This document shows positions 33,006-43,859 of a stretch of DNA of 64,000 nucleotides, piece by piece. A model generated the notes under the pieces. The model saw only the letters and a program-made list of their open reading frames with translations. It searched no databases and was not told the DNA's origin. Source of the DNA: Haliotis asinina. Taxonomy: Eukaryota > Mollusca > Gastropoda > Lepetellida > Haliotidae. Positions within the stretch are counted from its first letter, which is position 1; the number at the start of each line of letters is the position of its first letter. The stretch covers positions 124,001 through 188,000 of the forward strand of contig NW_027133893.1 of the NCBI RefSeq assembly GCF_037392515.1. The letters are read 5' to 3'. The position numbers and the translations under genes were made by a program.

Positions 33006-33012
33006 GTCATCG
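32974..33012 (+). repeat. (ATC)n microsatellite
   Basis: About 13 copies of TCA/ATC. The minus frame gives a poly-Asp run that has no coding support. Confidence 0.9.
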
Positions 33013-33019
33013 TGAATAA

Positions 33020-33267
33020 TCTTGACTCCATCAAAATTTGTGGTGGATGCTGTTTCCATTTGAAAAATTATATGACAGCATTGATTTTCCTGATGTTTAC
33101 ACCAGCGTATGTGCAACATACTATGAAGTTTCACCTTTGTGTGGCAGCATCTCTAAGAAAAACTTTAGTGATAATGGTCGAACCTTGTATGGCACGTCTC
33201 CATGGAGCTTTTCCAGAAATTTTCATTTGCATATATTGTTCTCTGTATTTCAGACACGTGACAAGTG
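33020..33267 (+). other. Possible unassigned exon
   Basis: An open stretch reading FEKLYDSIDFPDVYTSVCAT, then TYYEVSPLCGSISKKNFSDN, ends at a good donor (GACAA|GTGAGT at 33265-33267). It shows mixed composition unlike the repeats, but I do not recognise a domain and see no partner exon. It could be chance or a transposon piece. Confidence 0.2.
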
Positions 33268-34225
33268 AGTAACCCGTTTGATCTGTTTATAGTGATTTGT
33301 ATATTCCTTTTTCAAAATAGGGAATAAAACTGTATAATGCCCTTGTTTCATAGCTTTATGATAGCTTCCTAACCTGTCCCCACGAGCACAGAACGCGATG
33401 GTGGCACTTTGATTTGAGGTTGACATGATTTTACGCTTGTACTAAGGGAAGGGTTTCAATTGGTTCTCATACAATTCTTGCATTATTCAATCTAATTGTG
33501 AAGTCTTTGAGACTTGCATAAGCAGTGCCGTGTTGCTGTATATAAATTAATGATTTTGATTATTTTTGAGGTTGATGCCCAGTATAACTTCATTATTTTA
33601 ATACCTTCCCAAGAAAGATTTTGATATAAAACATGGAATTGTTCGGAATCCCTTGCTCAAAATTGGACACTCTGTCTTCGAATTCAAGTACTAACTGTAT
33701 ACTCACAGTTCGACCATCCCACTGATTCGCTATTAAATGGCCCGCTTTATTTGGGATGAGGCTTATGGTCACACTCTTTCATTGTGTGGGGGCGTAAGTT
33801 GCCCTGATGAGAGTCCCCTTATTGACTCCACAAACACGTAGGGACAAACCGGCCAATCAATTTGGGTTGAGATCGATGTCCATTTGTTATCAGTGAGGAT
33901 GAGCTGGTACAACGTATTTTGAGAGAGACCTCGTGTAATGACGCTGTCTAAATCGTCTAGATTACCATCAAATCCCTGAACCATCACCCATTTCTTGTTG
34001 TCATTGCAAACCAGATTGTACTGCTCATTTTAAAAGAGAGGTCCAGAGTCGACATCGTCTAAATCTGCTAGGTTACCCTCACCACCATCTTGGACAACTT
34101 CACCTGTAAGTATTGTTTCTTAATTCTAAACCATATATTTTGCCTTCGACGCCAGGTTCATCAAAAGCGCACATTTTCCTGAAGTTGGAGATTGTGAGGG
34201 TCAAACATTTTCCCAGACTATAAGC
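33268..34225. other. Unique intergenic sequence
   Basis: AT-rich text with no recognisable exon or transposon protein. Confidence 0.35.
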
Positions 34226-34603
34226 TTGTCACTGTTGTTTGAGGTGCAGTGTGACGCATCTTTTCTGAATGAGTTGTACTTTTCCATTTTCAATGGCACG
34301 GCACAGTGTCGAAGGGCATTTGCCTTGAAGGTTGTTCGTCATGCTCAGCCGATCAAGGTGAATGCACTGTTCATGGTAAGGGACAAGACTCGGCAATTTC
34401 AAGCCTGTGACGGTTTCTCGAGGCGCTATGTCATTGGTCGATCCGCACCCCCACACCCTATATTGTCATACAAGGAGGCTGAACTTCGGCAACACCTCGA
34501 TCATAAGACGGCACTTACGGTCGGCGGCATTGATGTCTGGGTGTGCCTCATGTGCTTGAAAATTCATTCAGGCAACATTCAAGCAACATTCAAACAAACT
34601 TAA
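34226..34603 (+). CDS. Unrecognised open frame, 125 codons
   Basis: A continuous frame of mixed composition contains FSIFNGTAQCRRAFALKVVR, RQFQACDGFSRRYVIGRSAP and TVGGIDVWVCLMCLKIHSG. I do not recognise the family. The ATG lies about 20 bases after a candidate acceptor-like region and no Kozak context is evident. Its setting among retroelement debris makes a transposon origin likely. The frame could also be chance, as neighbouring frames are open too. Confidence 0.25.
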   Translation: MSLLFEVQCDASFLNELYFSIFNGTAQCRRAFALKVVRHAQPIKVNALFMVRDKTRQFQACDGFSRRYVIGRSAPPHPILSYKEAELRQHLDHKTALTVGGIDVWVCLMCLKIHSGNIQATFKQT

Positions 34604-35027
34604 GCAAATATATATGTAATAGCTCGCATGCTCAATATTTTCTTGGCGTGGCGCTGTGCAATGAACACCAAGCAGAACACTACCCTGTCTGCAAAATTCA
34701 AGAAATGTCCATTGAAGACATTGACAACTCTGACCGTGGCCATAACAACGGTTCTTGATTTAAAGAAAAAGATATAGACCCTAGCATACAACGTGACAGA
34801 GGAACAACAACAACCGATGGAGCAAGAACCTTTCCCGGAACAAGCAACGGCAGAGAAACCGATTAAGACTGTCACCTGAAAAAGAATCCCCCCAAAGCAG
34901 AAGAAAACCATGAATGGACCGCATACTCTGTATCAGAAGCATACATAGCGTCATGGCTGCATTGCCGTACAAAGTCAAACCAATAGGAACTGCAACAGCA
35001 CCACCACTAGTATCGAGTGACTATTTG

Positions 35028-35280
35028 TTACGCAGCACTCAGCATTATTCCAGCTATATGGCAGCTGTAAAAAATCAAGTCTGGACCAGACAATCCAGTG
35101 ATCAACAACATGAGCATCGATCTGTGCAATTGGGAACCGATGACATGCGTCAACCAAGTCAGCGAGCCTGACCACTCTATCCCGTCATTCGCCTCTTACT
35201 ACAAGCATAGTTGCCTTTTACGGCAAGCATGGATTGCTGAAGGCCTATTCTACCATGGGACCTTTACGGGTCACAAGTGC
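35028..35280 (+). mobile_element. SINE-like dispersed repeat, plus strand
   Basis: The best-preserved copy in the window, in order: CAGCATTATTCCAGCTATATG, AGTCTGGACCAGACAATCC, ACATGAGCATCGATC, CCTGACCACTCTATCCCG, CGCCTCTTACTACAAGC, ATGGATTGCTGAAGGCC. Matching copies are at 2253-2512 (minus) and 11515-11613. The CGCCTCTTACGACAAGCA block also occurs in the LINE 5' region near 32835, hinting at a shared module. Confidence 0.75.
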
Positions 35281-35341
35281 CAACACCACTGGCAGCAGCT
35301 CAATTAAAAGTACATCCTCACATCATGTTACAATTCCAAAA

Positions 35342-35567
<226 letters not shown>

Positions 35568-35809
35568 TACAAAAAGCGTATTGAAATAAGAAATGGGATG
35601 CAGATGAAGATGGCCACAATCGCACTGATGGCCGGTAGGGCTTTTGTTAAGCATTGGCAATTTTAAGAAGCAATTACCTCTTCTCCCAATTATGATCGAA
35701 CAATGTCACTGAGATGGAAGCGGAATGGAAACGTTTCGATTTGGCCATGGAGCAACTGCAGGCTGCACGAGCTGAGTGTGAGAAAAAACGCATGGAAAAT
35801 ATCAGCCAT

Positions 35810-35950
35810 TAGACCCATACCATTAGATAAATGCAATTAGATCCATGCCATTAGAACCATACCATTAGATCCATGCCGATAGATCTATACCATTAGAACC
35901 ATGCCATTAGAACCATACAATTAGATCCATGCCATTAAATCCATACCGTT
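35810..35950 (+). repeat. Short tandem repeat, CCATTAGA units
   Basis: About nine imperfect 14-16-bp units of CATACCATTAGATCC and ATGCCATTAGAACC. Confidence 0.8.
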
Positions 35951-35989
35951 ACAAGTATCATCAAGTCAAGTATCTTGCCCTATGAACTG

Positions 35990-36730
35990 AAACTCCTCCA
36001 CTCCAGAGACGTTTAACCCTAACCCTGTTACGACTTGACTCGCGATGCTTCCACATTTCAAGTACCAGTTGACAGCAAACATTTCACCAGAAGAGGTATA
36101 TTATCCTCACTCCACAGCCTCGGTGATCTAATTGGTTTCTTGGCTTTTGTTGTTACTAAAGGAAACATCTTGCTCAGAAACCTCATGTCATGTCCTTACA
36201 AGGCGACAATGAGTGTTCAGTGTTGAAAAGTTTTCCTGTTGGAAGAAACTTGTCAAAGGAATCTCATTTCTGCAACATATTTGTGCAATCATTCAAGTCC
36301 AAACCCAATATCTCATGGAGAGGTTGGCGTCAGTGTGATACTTTCAAGTAAGCTACCAGTTATAGTAAAGCTCAAAGTTATATGATTCACACAGTAGAAC
36401 AATAGTACTATTCTGAGGAAATAAACTGCAATGTGAATGGTTGAACAAAAGTAACCTAAATGTTGACGAAACACATCCCATCTTTATTCCCAGGAAACCA
36501 CATGAGCAGCAGTTCCTTCACTTACTGTCAGATGACTCCCTTTTTTACGAAGTCAAATGAAACACTGCAGGTCCCATCGTGGAACTAGTTTTGTTGGTGC
36601 TACTGATTCCTTGGGTGTCAGTTCCATTCGAGAGAAGTTACAGAACTTTCTCTGTGAAAATGGAGTGACATGGATCTTCAACACACCTTACTCCTGCCAC
36701 ATGGGCAGGTTCTGGGAACGATCAGTCGGT
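35990..36730 (+). pseudogene. BEL/Pao LTR-retrotransposon pol fragment
   Basis: TRRGILSSLHSLGDLIGFLA (about 36080-36140) matches the start of the Pao-type domain that follows the RT (usually KREVLS..ASIYDPLGFLAP). The later frame from 36557 reads HRGTSFVGATDSLG, then FLCENGVTWIFNTPYSCHMG and FWER. This is the integrase core of BEL/Pao elements; the usual RSDNGTNF is changed. The two pieces are in different frames and the fragment stops at the 48-bp array. No LTRs were identified. Confidence 0.75.
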
Positions 36731-37583
36731 GACACGCTGCTAGTATTACCCAGCACCACCACGAGGAGGTGACTCGAGACAGGCTATTAGCATTACCCAG
36801 CACACAACATGAGGAGGTGACTCGAGACAGGCTGTTAGCATTACCCAGCACCACCACGAGGAGGTTACTCGAGACAGGCTGTTAGCATTACCCAGCACCA
36901 CCACGAGGAGGTGACTCGAGACAGGCTGCTAGCACTACCCAGCACCCAACATGAGGAGGAGCCTCGAGACAGGCTGATAGCATTACCCAGCACACAACAT
37001 GAGGAGGTGACTCGAGACAGGCTGTTAGCATTACCCAGCACCCACCACGAGGAGGTGACACGAGACAGGCTGTTACATTACCCAGCACCCACCACGAGGA
37101 GGTTACTCGAGACAGGCTGTTACATTACCCAGCACCCACCACGAGGAGGTGACTCGAGACAGGCTGTTACATTACCCAGCACCCACCACAAGGAGGTTAC
37201 TCGAGACAGGCTGTTACATTACCCAGCACCCACCACGAGGAGGTGACTCGAGACAGGCTGTTACATTACCCAGCACCCACCACGAGGAGGTGAACCGAGA
37301 CAGGCTGTTAGCATTACCCAGCACCCACCACGAGGAGGTGACTCGAGACAGGCTGTTACATTACCCAGCACCCAGCACGAGGAGGTTACTCGAGACAGGC
37401 TGTTACATTACCCAGCACCCACCACGAGGAGGTGACTCGAGACAGGCTGTTACACTACGCAGCACCCACCACGAGGAGGTGACTCGAGACAGGCTGTTAC
37501 ACTACCCAGCACCCACCACGAGGAGGTGACTCGAGACAGGCTGTTAGCATTACCCAGCACCCAACATGAGGAGGTGACTCGAG
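36731..37583 (+). repeat. 48-bp minisatellite, array 1 (LINE 5'-end related)
   Basis: About 18 copies of a 46-50-bp unit: TGTTAGCATTACCCAGCACC, CACCACGAGGAGGTGACTCG, AGACAGGC. Many copies lack AGC (TGTTACATTACCC). The core matches the 5' terminus of the LINE fragments at 45866-45905 and 46838-46875, in the same orientation. Frames such as TRDRLLALPSTHHEEV remain open by periodicity. Confidence 0.93.
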
Positions 37584-38520
37584 ATGTTTTTCAAGTACAA
37601 ACACCTTTTTACTGTTTATTTTTACATGTCATTCGTGTGACCATTTTTAATTCTAGTGAAATAACAAATTTATATGTGTATGTTCTATATTCATGTACAA
37701 CATTACTTATTATTTATTTATGATTAACGGGTCTTGAAATGACAGGAAAGTACCTCAATAATAAACACCGTTTTGTTGTGTGATGTATCTTCTTTTGTCA
37801 TTCTCACACTTTGATATCCGATAATACAAATGTCATGAGCATTAAAAACCAATAAATCAATGTATGGCCATTTTGACTATTCTGTGTGGCCATTTTGACT
37901 TTTTTGTGTGTCCATTTTGACTAGGGGCTATGGCCATTTTGACTTTTTTGTGTCGCCATTTTTTCGTGTGGCCATTTTGACCTGTTCCCCATAGAAATAG
38001 TCCTGAAAACCATTCACATTGTGGGCATAGAAATAGTCCTGAAAACCCTTCACATTGTGGGCATAGAATGAAAGGTTTTCGAGAGACAACATGGAAAGCC
38101 AAGACCAAGGTGAGGTGGTGTTCTCGCTTTTGAATTTGACCTCTAAATGACCAAAGGTATATGGACATGGAGATTTACAACAATGATGACGAAACCCACA
38201 GCTATAACATTTGGTTGGTAGTACATTGTTAGAGATACCAGAGAAAGATGAGCAATGACAAAATAAGGTGATGTCAGTTGACACACACAGTATGGCGTGT
38301 ACACTGGTCTACATTGGGAACAAGTACATAAATAACATTAAACACAAGAACATAACTGATCTTGACTACCTTCCTAGTCAAACTTGATGACCTTCTGGAC
38401 CCTGGGAGTCTTATACATAAGCATTGGCATATAAAATCATGATCCAAAGTAAGTACTTTAGACAAGTATTTCTTGTGCATTCTATATACCAGACCAATTA
38501 AACCAGCATTATCCTGTTTG
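37584..38520 (+). repeat. Segmental duplication, copy A (uninterrupted)
   Basis: Nearly identical to 39289-42082 once two insertions in that copy are removed. It starts with TGTTTTTCAAGTACAAACAC and ends with CATTATCCTGTTTGGA. It contains repeated GGCCATTTTGACTTTTTTGTG words and a 39-bp internal duplication (GAAATAGTCCTGAAAACC). A minus-strand frame with Cys/His spacing (CYSCGFRHHCCKSPC) occurs in both copies. It is of unknown meaning and may belong to a mobile element. Confidence 0.92.
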
Positions 38521-39288
38521 GACAAGCTGTTAGCATTACCCAGCACCCAACATGAGGAGGTGACTCGAGACAGGCTGTTAGCATTACCCAGCACCCACCA
38601 CGAGGAGGTGACTCGAGACAGGCTGTTAGCATTACCCAGCACCCACCACGAGGAGGTGACTCGAGACAGGCTGTTAGCATTACCCAGCACCCACCACGAG
38701 GAGGTGACTCGAGACAGGCTGTTAGCATTACCCAGCACCCACCACGAGGAGGTGACTCGAGACAGGCTGTTAGCATTACCCAGCACCCACCACGAGGAGG
38801 TGACTCGAGACAGGCTGTTAGCATTACCCAGCACCCACCACGAGGAGGTGACTCGAGACAGGCTGTTAGCATTACCCAGCACCCACCACGAGGAGGTGAC
38901 TCGAGACAGGCTGTTAGCATTACCCAGCACCCAACATGAGGAGGAGACTCGAGATAGGCTGTTAGCATTACCCAGCACCCACCACGAGGAGGTGACTCGA
39001 GACAGGCTGTCAGCATTACCCAGCACCCAAGATGAGAAGGAGACTCGAGACAGGCTGTTAGCATTACCCAGCACCCACCACGAGGAGGTGACTCGAGACA
39101 GGCTGTCAGCATTACCCAGCACCCAAGATGAGAAGGAGACTCGAGACAGGCTGTTAGCATTACCCAGCACCCACCACGAGGAGGTGTCTCGAGACAGGCT
39201 GTCAGCATTACCCAGCACCCAACATGAGGAGGTGACTCGAGACAGGCTGTTAGCATTACCCAGCACCCAACATGAGGAGGTGACTCGA
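38521..39288 (+). repeat. 48-bp minisatellite, array 2
   Basis: About 16 copies of the same 48-bp unit as array 1, more uniform in length (most keep TGTTAGCATT). It includes an AAGATGAGAAGGAGACTCG subtype repeated at a regular 96-bp spacing around 39000-39200. Because array plus flank occurs twice, array and segment were duplicated together. Confidence 0.94.
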
Positions 39289-39416
39289 GATGTTTTTCAA
39301 GTACAAACACCTTTTTACTGTTTATTTTTACATGTCATTCGTGTGACCATTTTTAATTCTAGTGAATTAACAAATATATATGTGTATGTTCTATATTCAT
39401 GTACAACATTACTTAT

Positions 39417-39684
39417 GCAACATATGTCATATTTGGGATTTCACTTTCTTAGTAAAGTACAAATTCTAGTACTTTTTTCGGTTGAGTCCCATCCGGGATT
39501 CGAACCCGCACCCTCAGAGTCAGGCACCTAATCGCCAGCACACAAAGTCTGAGGGTGCGGGTTCGAATCCCGGATGGGACTCAACCGAAAAAAGTACTAG
39601 AATTTGTACTTTACTAAGAAAGTGAAATCCCAAATATGACATATGTTGCATTTGACCACTTTCTAAATGGCATCGTGTAATCAT
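39417..39684. mobile_element. Foldback element with tRNA-like boxes and 102-bp perfect arms
   Basis: Arms 39417-39518 and 39548-39649 are exact reverse complements (102 of 102 by eye), with a 29-bp spacer. A 35-bp unpaired tail (39650-39684) follows. The insertion has a 12-bp target-site duplication, AACATTACTTAT (39405-39416 and 39685-39696), present once in copy A. Each arm has GGGTTCGAATCCC, the T-loop/B-box of tRNA genes. The spacer read on the minus strand has TGGCGATTAGG, similar to an A box. It is probably a tRNA-derived SINE duplicated head-to-head. Confidence 0.85.
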
Positions 39685-40428
39685 AACATTACTTATTATT
39701 TATTTATGATTAACGGGTCTTGAAATGACAGGAAAGTACCTCAATAATAAACACCGTTTTGTTGTGTGATGTATCTTCTTTTGTCATTCTCACACTTTGA
39801 TATCCGATAATACAAATGTCATGAGCATTAAAAACCAATAAATCAATGTATGGCCATTTTGACTATTCTGTGTGGCCATTTTGACTTTTTTGTGTCGCCA
39901 TTTTTTCGTGTGGCCATTTTGACCTGTTCCCCATAGAAATAGTCCTGAAAACCATTCACATTGTGGGCATAGAAATAGTCCTGAAAACCCTTCACATTGT
40001 GGGCATAGAATGAAAGGTTTTCGAGAGACAACATGGAAAGCCAAGACCAAGGTGAGGTGGTGTTCTCGCTTTTGAATTTGACCTCTAAATGACCAAAGGT
40101 ATATGGACAAGGAGATTTACAACAATGATGACGAAACCCACAGCTATAACATTTGGTTGGTAGTACATTGTTAGAGATACCAGAGAAAGATGAGCAATGA
40201 CAAAATAAGGTGATGTCAGTTGACACACACAGTATGGCGTGTACACTGGTCTACATTGGGAACAAGTACATAAATAACATTAAACACAAGAACATAACTG
40301 ATCTTGACTACCTTCCTAGTCAAACTTGATGACCTTCTGGACCCTGGGAGTCTTATACATAAGCATTGGCATATAAAATCATGATCCAAAGTAAGTACTT
40401 TAGACAAGTATTTCTTGTGCATTCTATA

Positions 40429-42040
40429 CACCTGGAAATTAATCAAGCAACACCCCATTTTTTTCTATTGGAGCAACTTTGAAGTGTTCTGACAATCAAA
40501 ATATGCCGGGTTGATATAGTTTGACACTTTTTTATTCAACAGACGATCTCTGACAAACAACTTAAAGGGAAAAAGTATCAAGACTTTGCTTTATTGCAAC
40601 GAAATCCAAATTCTTAAAACTGTCTTAAATTCATGAAAAAATGGACACAATTTACTATTCATCCACAGACGTTGTTGTCAGGTGTATTAACACAAATGTC
40701 ACATGGAAAGAAAGAACAGTCATCTGAGAGTCTGCACACCGACTTTCATCAATATCTAGTGTGTCCTCCCTGCGCACGCACCACCGATTCCAGACGCCTC
40801 CTCATTCCTTGGATGAGTCTCCGGATCTGATTCTGGGGGATCCTGTTCCACTCCTCATGCAGGGCAGCCGTCAATTCGTTGAGATTATGGACTGGTGGGT
40901 CTCTCTGCCTCACACGACGGCCAATAAAGTCCCACAAATGTTCAATGGGGTTGAGGTCAGGGCTCATGGCAGGCCATGGAATTCTGTCAATTGCATTTTG
41001 CCGCAAAAAATCATTTACAGCATGCGCCCTGTGAGGTCTAGCATTGTCGTCCATAAATATGGGTCTCGTTGCCAGAGGATGGTTCTCAAAATGAGGTACC
41101 ACAGCCCTGTCAAGAACCTCCTGTTGGTAACGAACACCGTTAAGGTTGCCACGGATGGTAATGATATCCAACTTGCAGTTCATGGAAATGCACCCCCATA
41201 CCATAACGGAACCTCCCCCAAAGGCCACAGTCTCCTGGATGTTCCGTGGAGCCATTGCTGTGTTCCTCTGCCTCCAGACCCGAGTACGACCGTCCACCAT
41301 GTGCAGCAAGAACCGGCTCTCATCTGAGAAATGGACCTTCCTCCAAGAGGCAATGTTCCAGTGCAAACGGTCATTACACCAGGCCAGTCGGGCTGCCTTA
41401 TGGGCTGGAGACAGTCTGGGTCGCTTGATTGGCCTCCTTGCCCGGTATCCTGCAGCTTTCAGACGATTCCGAACAGTCCTGTTCGAGATGGGTCTCCCTG
41501 GAAGCCACTCCTGTCTCAACCGAGAGCTCGAGTCGAAGGACCTGCGCCGTACAAGTCTCAGTAAAGCTCTGTCCTCCCGGACTGTGGTCTTCCTGGGTCT
41601 TCCTGGTCTAGGCAGGTCTTTAACTTCATTAGTGGCCCGGTATTTTTTCAAAAGTTTTGAAATTATGGAATGATGTCGTCCGATTTGAGTCCCGATTTGT
41701 CTTAGAGACATACCAGCATTCCTCATGCCGATTATTTGCCAACGAGTGGCCTCTGATAATTTCCTACGTGCCATGACATTGAAATGAATGAAAAACCGAA
41801 TGCAATCGACAACCTGCGCTTGTAAACACCCCAGGGAAAAAGTGCATTTTTCGAAAGTTGAGGTTAAAGCAATGCACGTGCGCTGTGCAAGCTTCACGCG
41901 CGTCATATCAACCCATGAAAAGCTCATGCTGTATGTCAATACATCAAAATTGAATAATCAATCATCAAAATTACTTCGTTAAACTTTGTTAAGTTTTTAT
42001 GTGTCTTTGAATTTGGTGTTGCTTAATTAATTTCCATATG
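40429..42040 (-). mobile_element. Tc1-like DNA transposon, intact coding region
   Basis: The terminal inverted repeat is TACACCTGGAAATTAATCAAG at the left. The right end, reverse-complemented, reads TACATATGGAAATTAATTAAG (both quoted with the flanking TA). The element inserted at a TA inside ATTCTATATACC, whose uninterrupted form remains in copy A at about 38480. It is about 1.6 kb long and contains one transposase gene on the minus strand. Beyond the first 26 or so bases the termini diverge. Confidence 0.92.
40749..41774 (-). CDS. Tc1-like transposase, DD34E, 341 aa
   Basis: Cuts the element out and inserts it at TA. The start was chosen at MARRKLSEATRW, which fits the family length of about 340; the frame is open 55 codons further upstream but that part has no homology. 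It has an N-terminal helix-turn-helix (about residues 7-50) with SLRQIGTQIGRHHSIISKLL and a GRPRK linker at 58-62. A second HTH follows to about residue 125. The catalytic triad is D151 (HFSDESRF), D243 (FMDDNARPH) and E278 (SPDLNPIEHLW), with 34 residues between the last two. No stop or frameshift is seen. Flanking regions without coding are the element's UTRs. Confidence 0.95.
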   Translation of the reverse strand: MARRKLSEATRWQIIGMRNAGMSLRQIGTQIGRHHSIISKLLKKYRATNEVKDLPRPGRPRKTTVREDRALLRLVRRRSFDSSSRLRQEWLPGRPISNRTVRNRLKAAGYRARRPIKRPRLSPAHKAARLAWCNDRLHWNIASWRKVHFSDESRFLLHMVDGRTRVWRQRNTAMAPRNIQETVAFGGGSVMVWGCISMNCKLDIITIRGNLNGVRYQQEVLDRAVVPHFENHPLATRPIFMDDNARPHRAHAVNDFLRQNAIDRIPWPAMSPDLNPIEHLWDFIGRRVRQRDPPVHNLNELTAALHEEWNRIPQNQIRRLIQGMRRRLESVVRAQGGHTRY

Positions 42041-42082
42041 TATATATACCAGACCAATTAAACCAGCATTATCCTGTTTGGA

Positions 42083-43049
42083 TCATTTCTCGGGCAGCAT
42101 GGACAAACATCATTTACATCAGGGTAGAGATGAAGTGAAGTTTAGTTAGACAGAGCATGTAATACTGACATTACTAAAGCAGTGGTTAAACAGGTTGTGA
42201 CTTGTCGACCAATCCTAGAGCTCAGCTTTGCTGCACTCTTCATTAAATTGTAACATTAAGTGTTTGTTGTATGAACTGGAATGTTGGCATATTTCTGGAT
42301 GTTTTACAATCAGAGATAGCATTTTGAAAAATATGGGGATCACATTAACTGGATAGTTATTTATTTATTTACGATGAAATCCAAGAAGAGACTGTTGTTT
42401 TGTGAAATTCAAATCTATATCACTTTACCAATCTTGGAGTTTCTGCCATAACTGGGTAACCTTTTAACACTCACACAGGCTTTCCCATCGATGAGAATGT
42501 TTCATAGTACCAAATCATTTGGGTGGTAATGCTAAATTCTGAGTTTATTTCTCCATGTGTAGATTAAACATGCAAGTCCCACCAAGCATATAAACATGAT
42601 AAATTAAGTCAAAGTAGGTGTCTTTACGAACCATTGGAGTGATAATGTTTCTCAAAATTAGACAATTACATATTGAAACATATTTGCAGATCCACATTGT
42701 TGTATATTTTCTGTAAAAAAGTTGCTGTCTTTGAAATAATGTAGAAATGTGTTAGAAGAATAGCATAACCAGTTGACTCTGTGCCTCCTTCTTTGTAATT
42801 GGTGCATTCACACCATAACCTTCACTATCAGTTACACATGTTAGGGTTAATAATCTCTAACTTTTTCATTTCTTTTTCAGTTTCCTTCCTTTTCAGTTTT
42901 TCCTGTTTTCTATTTTCTTCTTTTTGAATTTGTAACTGAATTTCAAGTTTCTTCCAAATGATCCAATCAATACCAGTTGATCTGAACATTCCTCTTGAAC
43001 CGAAACATCATGCTCATCGGTACAATTTCCAAAATCTGAAATTTCCTGC
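42083..43049. other. Unique intergenic sequence
   Basis: AT-rich, no recognised exon or transposon domain on either strand. Confidence 0.4.
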
Positions 43050-43152
43050 AGCACTGTTTCACTGCAGGTTTGGCAGCACTGTTTCACTGCAGGTTTGGCA
43101 GCACTGTTTCACTGCAGGTTTGGAAGCACTGTTTCACTGCAGGTTTGGCATC
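43050..43152 (+). repeat. 25-bp tandem repeat, 4 copies
   Basis: Unit GCACTGTTTCACTGCAGG plus TTTGGCA, four nearly identical copies. Confidence 0.9.
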
Positions 43153-43859
43153 AAGTTTGGGATGTGAAGAAATCTGCAACAAATCTGATGTGCACAACTG
43201 ACTGACTGTCTCAGGGTCAGGAGACAATACAAATGTCTCAAGTTCAAACACCATTTTGCTGATTCCACAATTATCTTGTTGCAAAATTGCAATAATTTGA
43301 AATAGATTTCACAGTGGGTCTAAAATGTTAAATGAATTGTATCCCGGAAGGGCCCCCAATTTTGTTATGGTTAGTAATTTGCTGTGACAAATCCACTCAG
43401 AAAGCTCTATCATTCATTTTCAGATTTGTTCGTTGGTTGGTAATTTTCGTCAGGCATGAGTTGATTTTATAGGGAAAGAAAGATAGTACAAAAAGGGAAC
43501 CACGGGAAATAGTATGAGCAGTAGGCTTATCCCGAAAACATTTAAGGAATGGGTAAACTATGAAATAAGGATGAGTGCAGGGATAATAGAGGGAAACTTG
43601 GGGAAACTAACAGACTCAACCTCAGGTCTTGGATCACGTTCAGAAAATAGAAGGGAATTACAAGTAAAATAATGTCCCCGAACATATATTACAAGCATAT
43701 TTTACGTTGAAAGAAAGAAGGTGGCAGGAGCAACAACACGATAGAGAGGAAGTATTGAAAAAAAGAAATAGCAGAAGGAAAGGGGAACGAAGACAAACAG
43801 AGGCACGGAAGGGACGTTAATTAGGATAAGGAGATAAGGAGTGAAAGATCACAACGAAA

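Larger units (their letters stand above)
39289..42082 (+). repeat. Segmental duplication, copy B (carries two insertions)
   Basis: Matches copy A from TGTTTTTCAAGTAC to CCTGTTTGGA but is split by a foldback element (39417-39684) and a Tc1-like transposon (40429-42040). Copy A therefore preserves both empty sites. Copy A has about 43 extra bases (near 37908-37950) in the GGCCATTTTGAC stretch. Confidence 0.92.

Noticed and set aside
34226..34760. Host gene in the 34.2-34.8 kb open frames
   Set aside because: No domain recognised, overlapping frames are open on both strands, and the surroundings are retroelement debris. It is listed only as an unrecognised frame with low confidence.
37857..38284. 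Minus-strand gene with Cys/His motif (CYSCGFRHHCCKSPC), present twice
   Set aside because: Presence in both duplicates only reflects the duplication. The frames end in GGCCATTTTGAC repeats and no domain is recognisable, so it is kept as a note in the duplication entry only.
39490..39575. A tRNA gene
   Set aside because: Only the T-arm (B-box) and a loosely A-box-like string are present. No acceptor stem or full cloverleaf can be drawn, and the region is the centre of a foldback element.
41774..41939. Upstream extension of the Tc1-like transposase by 55 codons
   Set aside because: The extension has no family similarity and the MARRKLSE start gives the usual length of about 340 residues.
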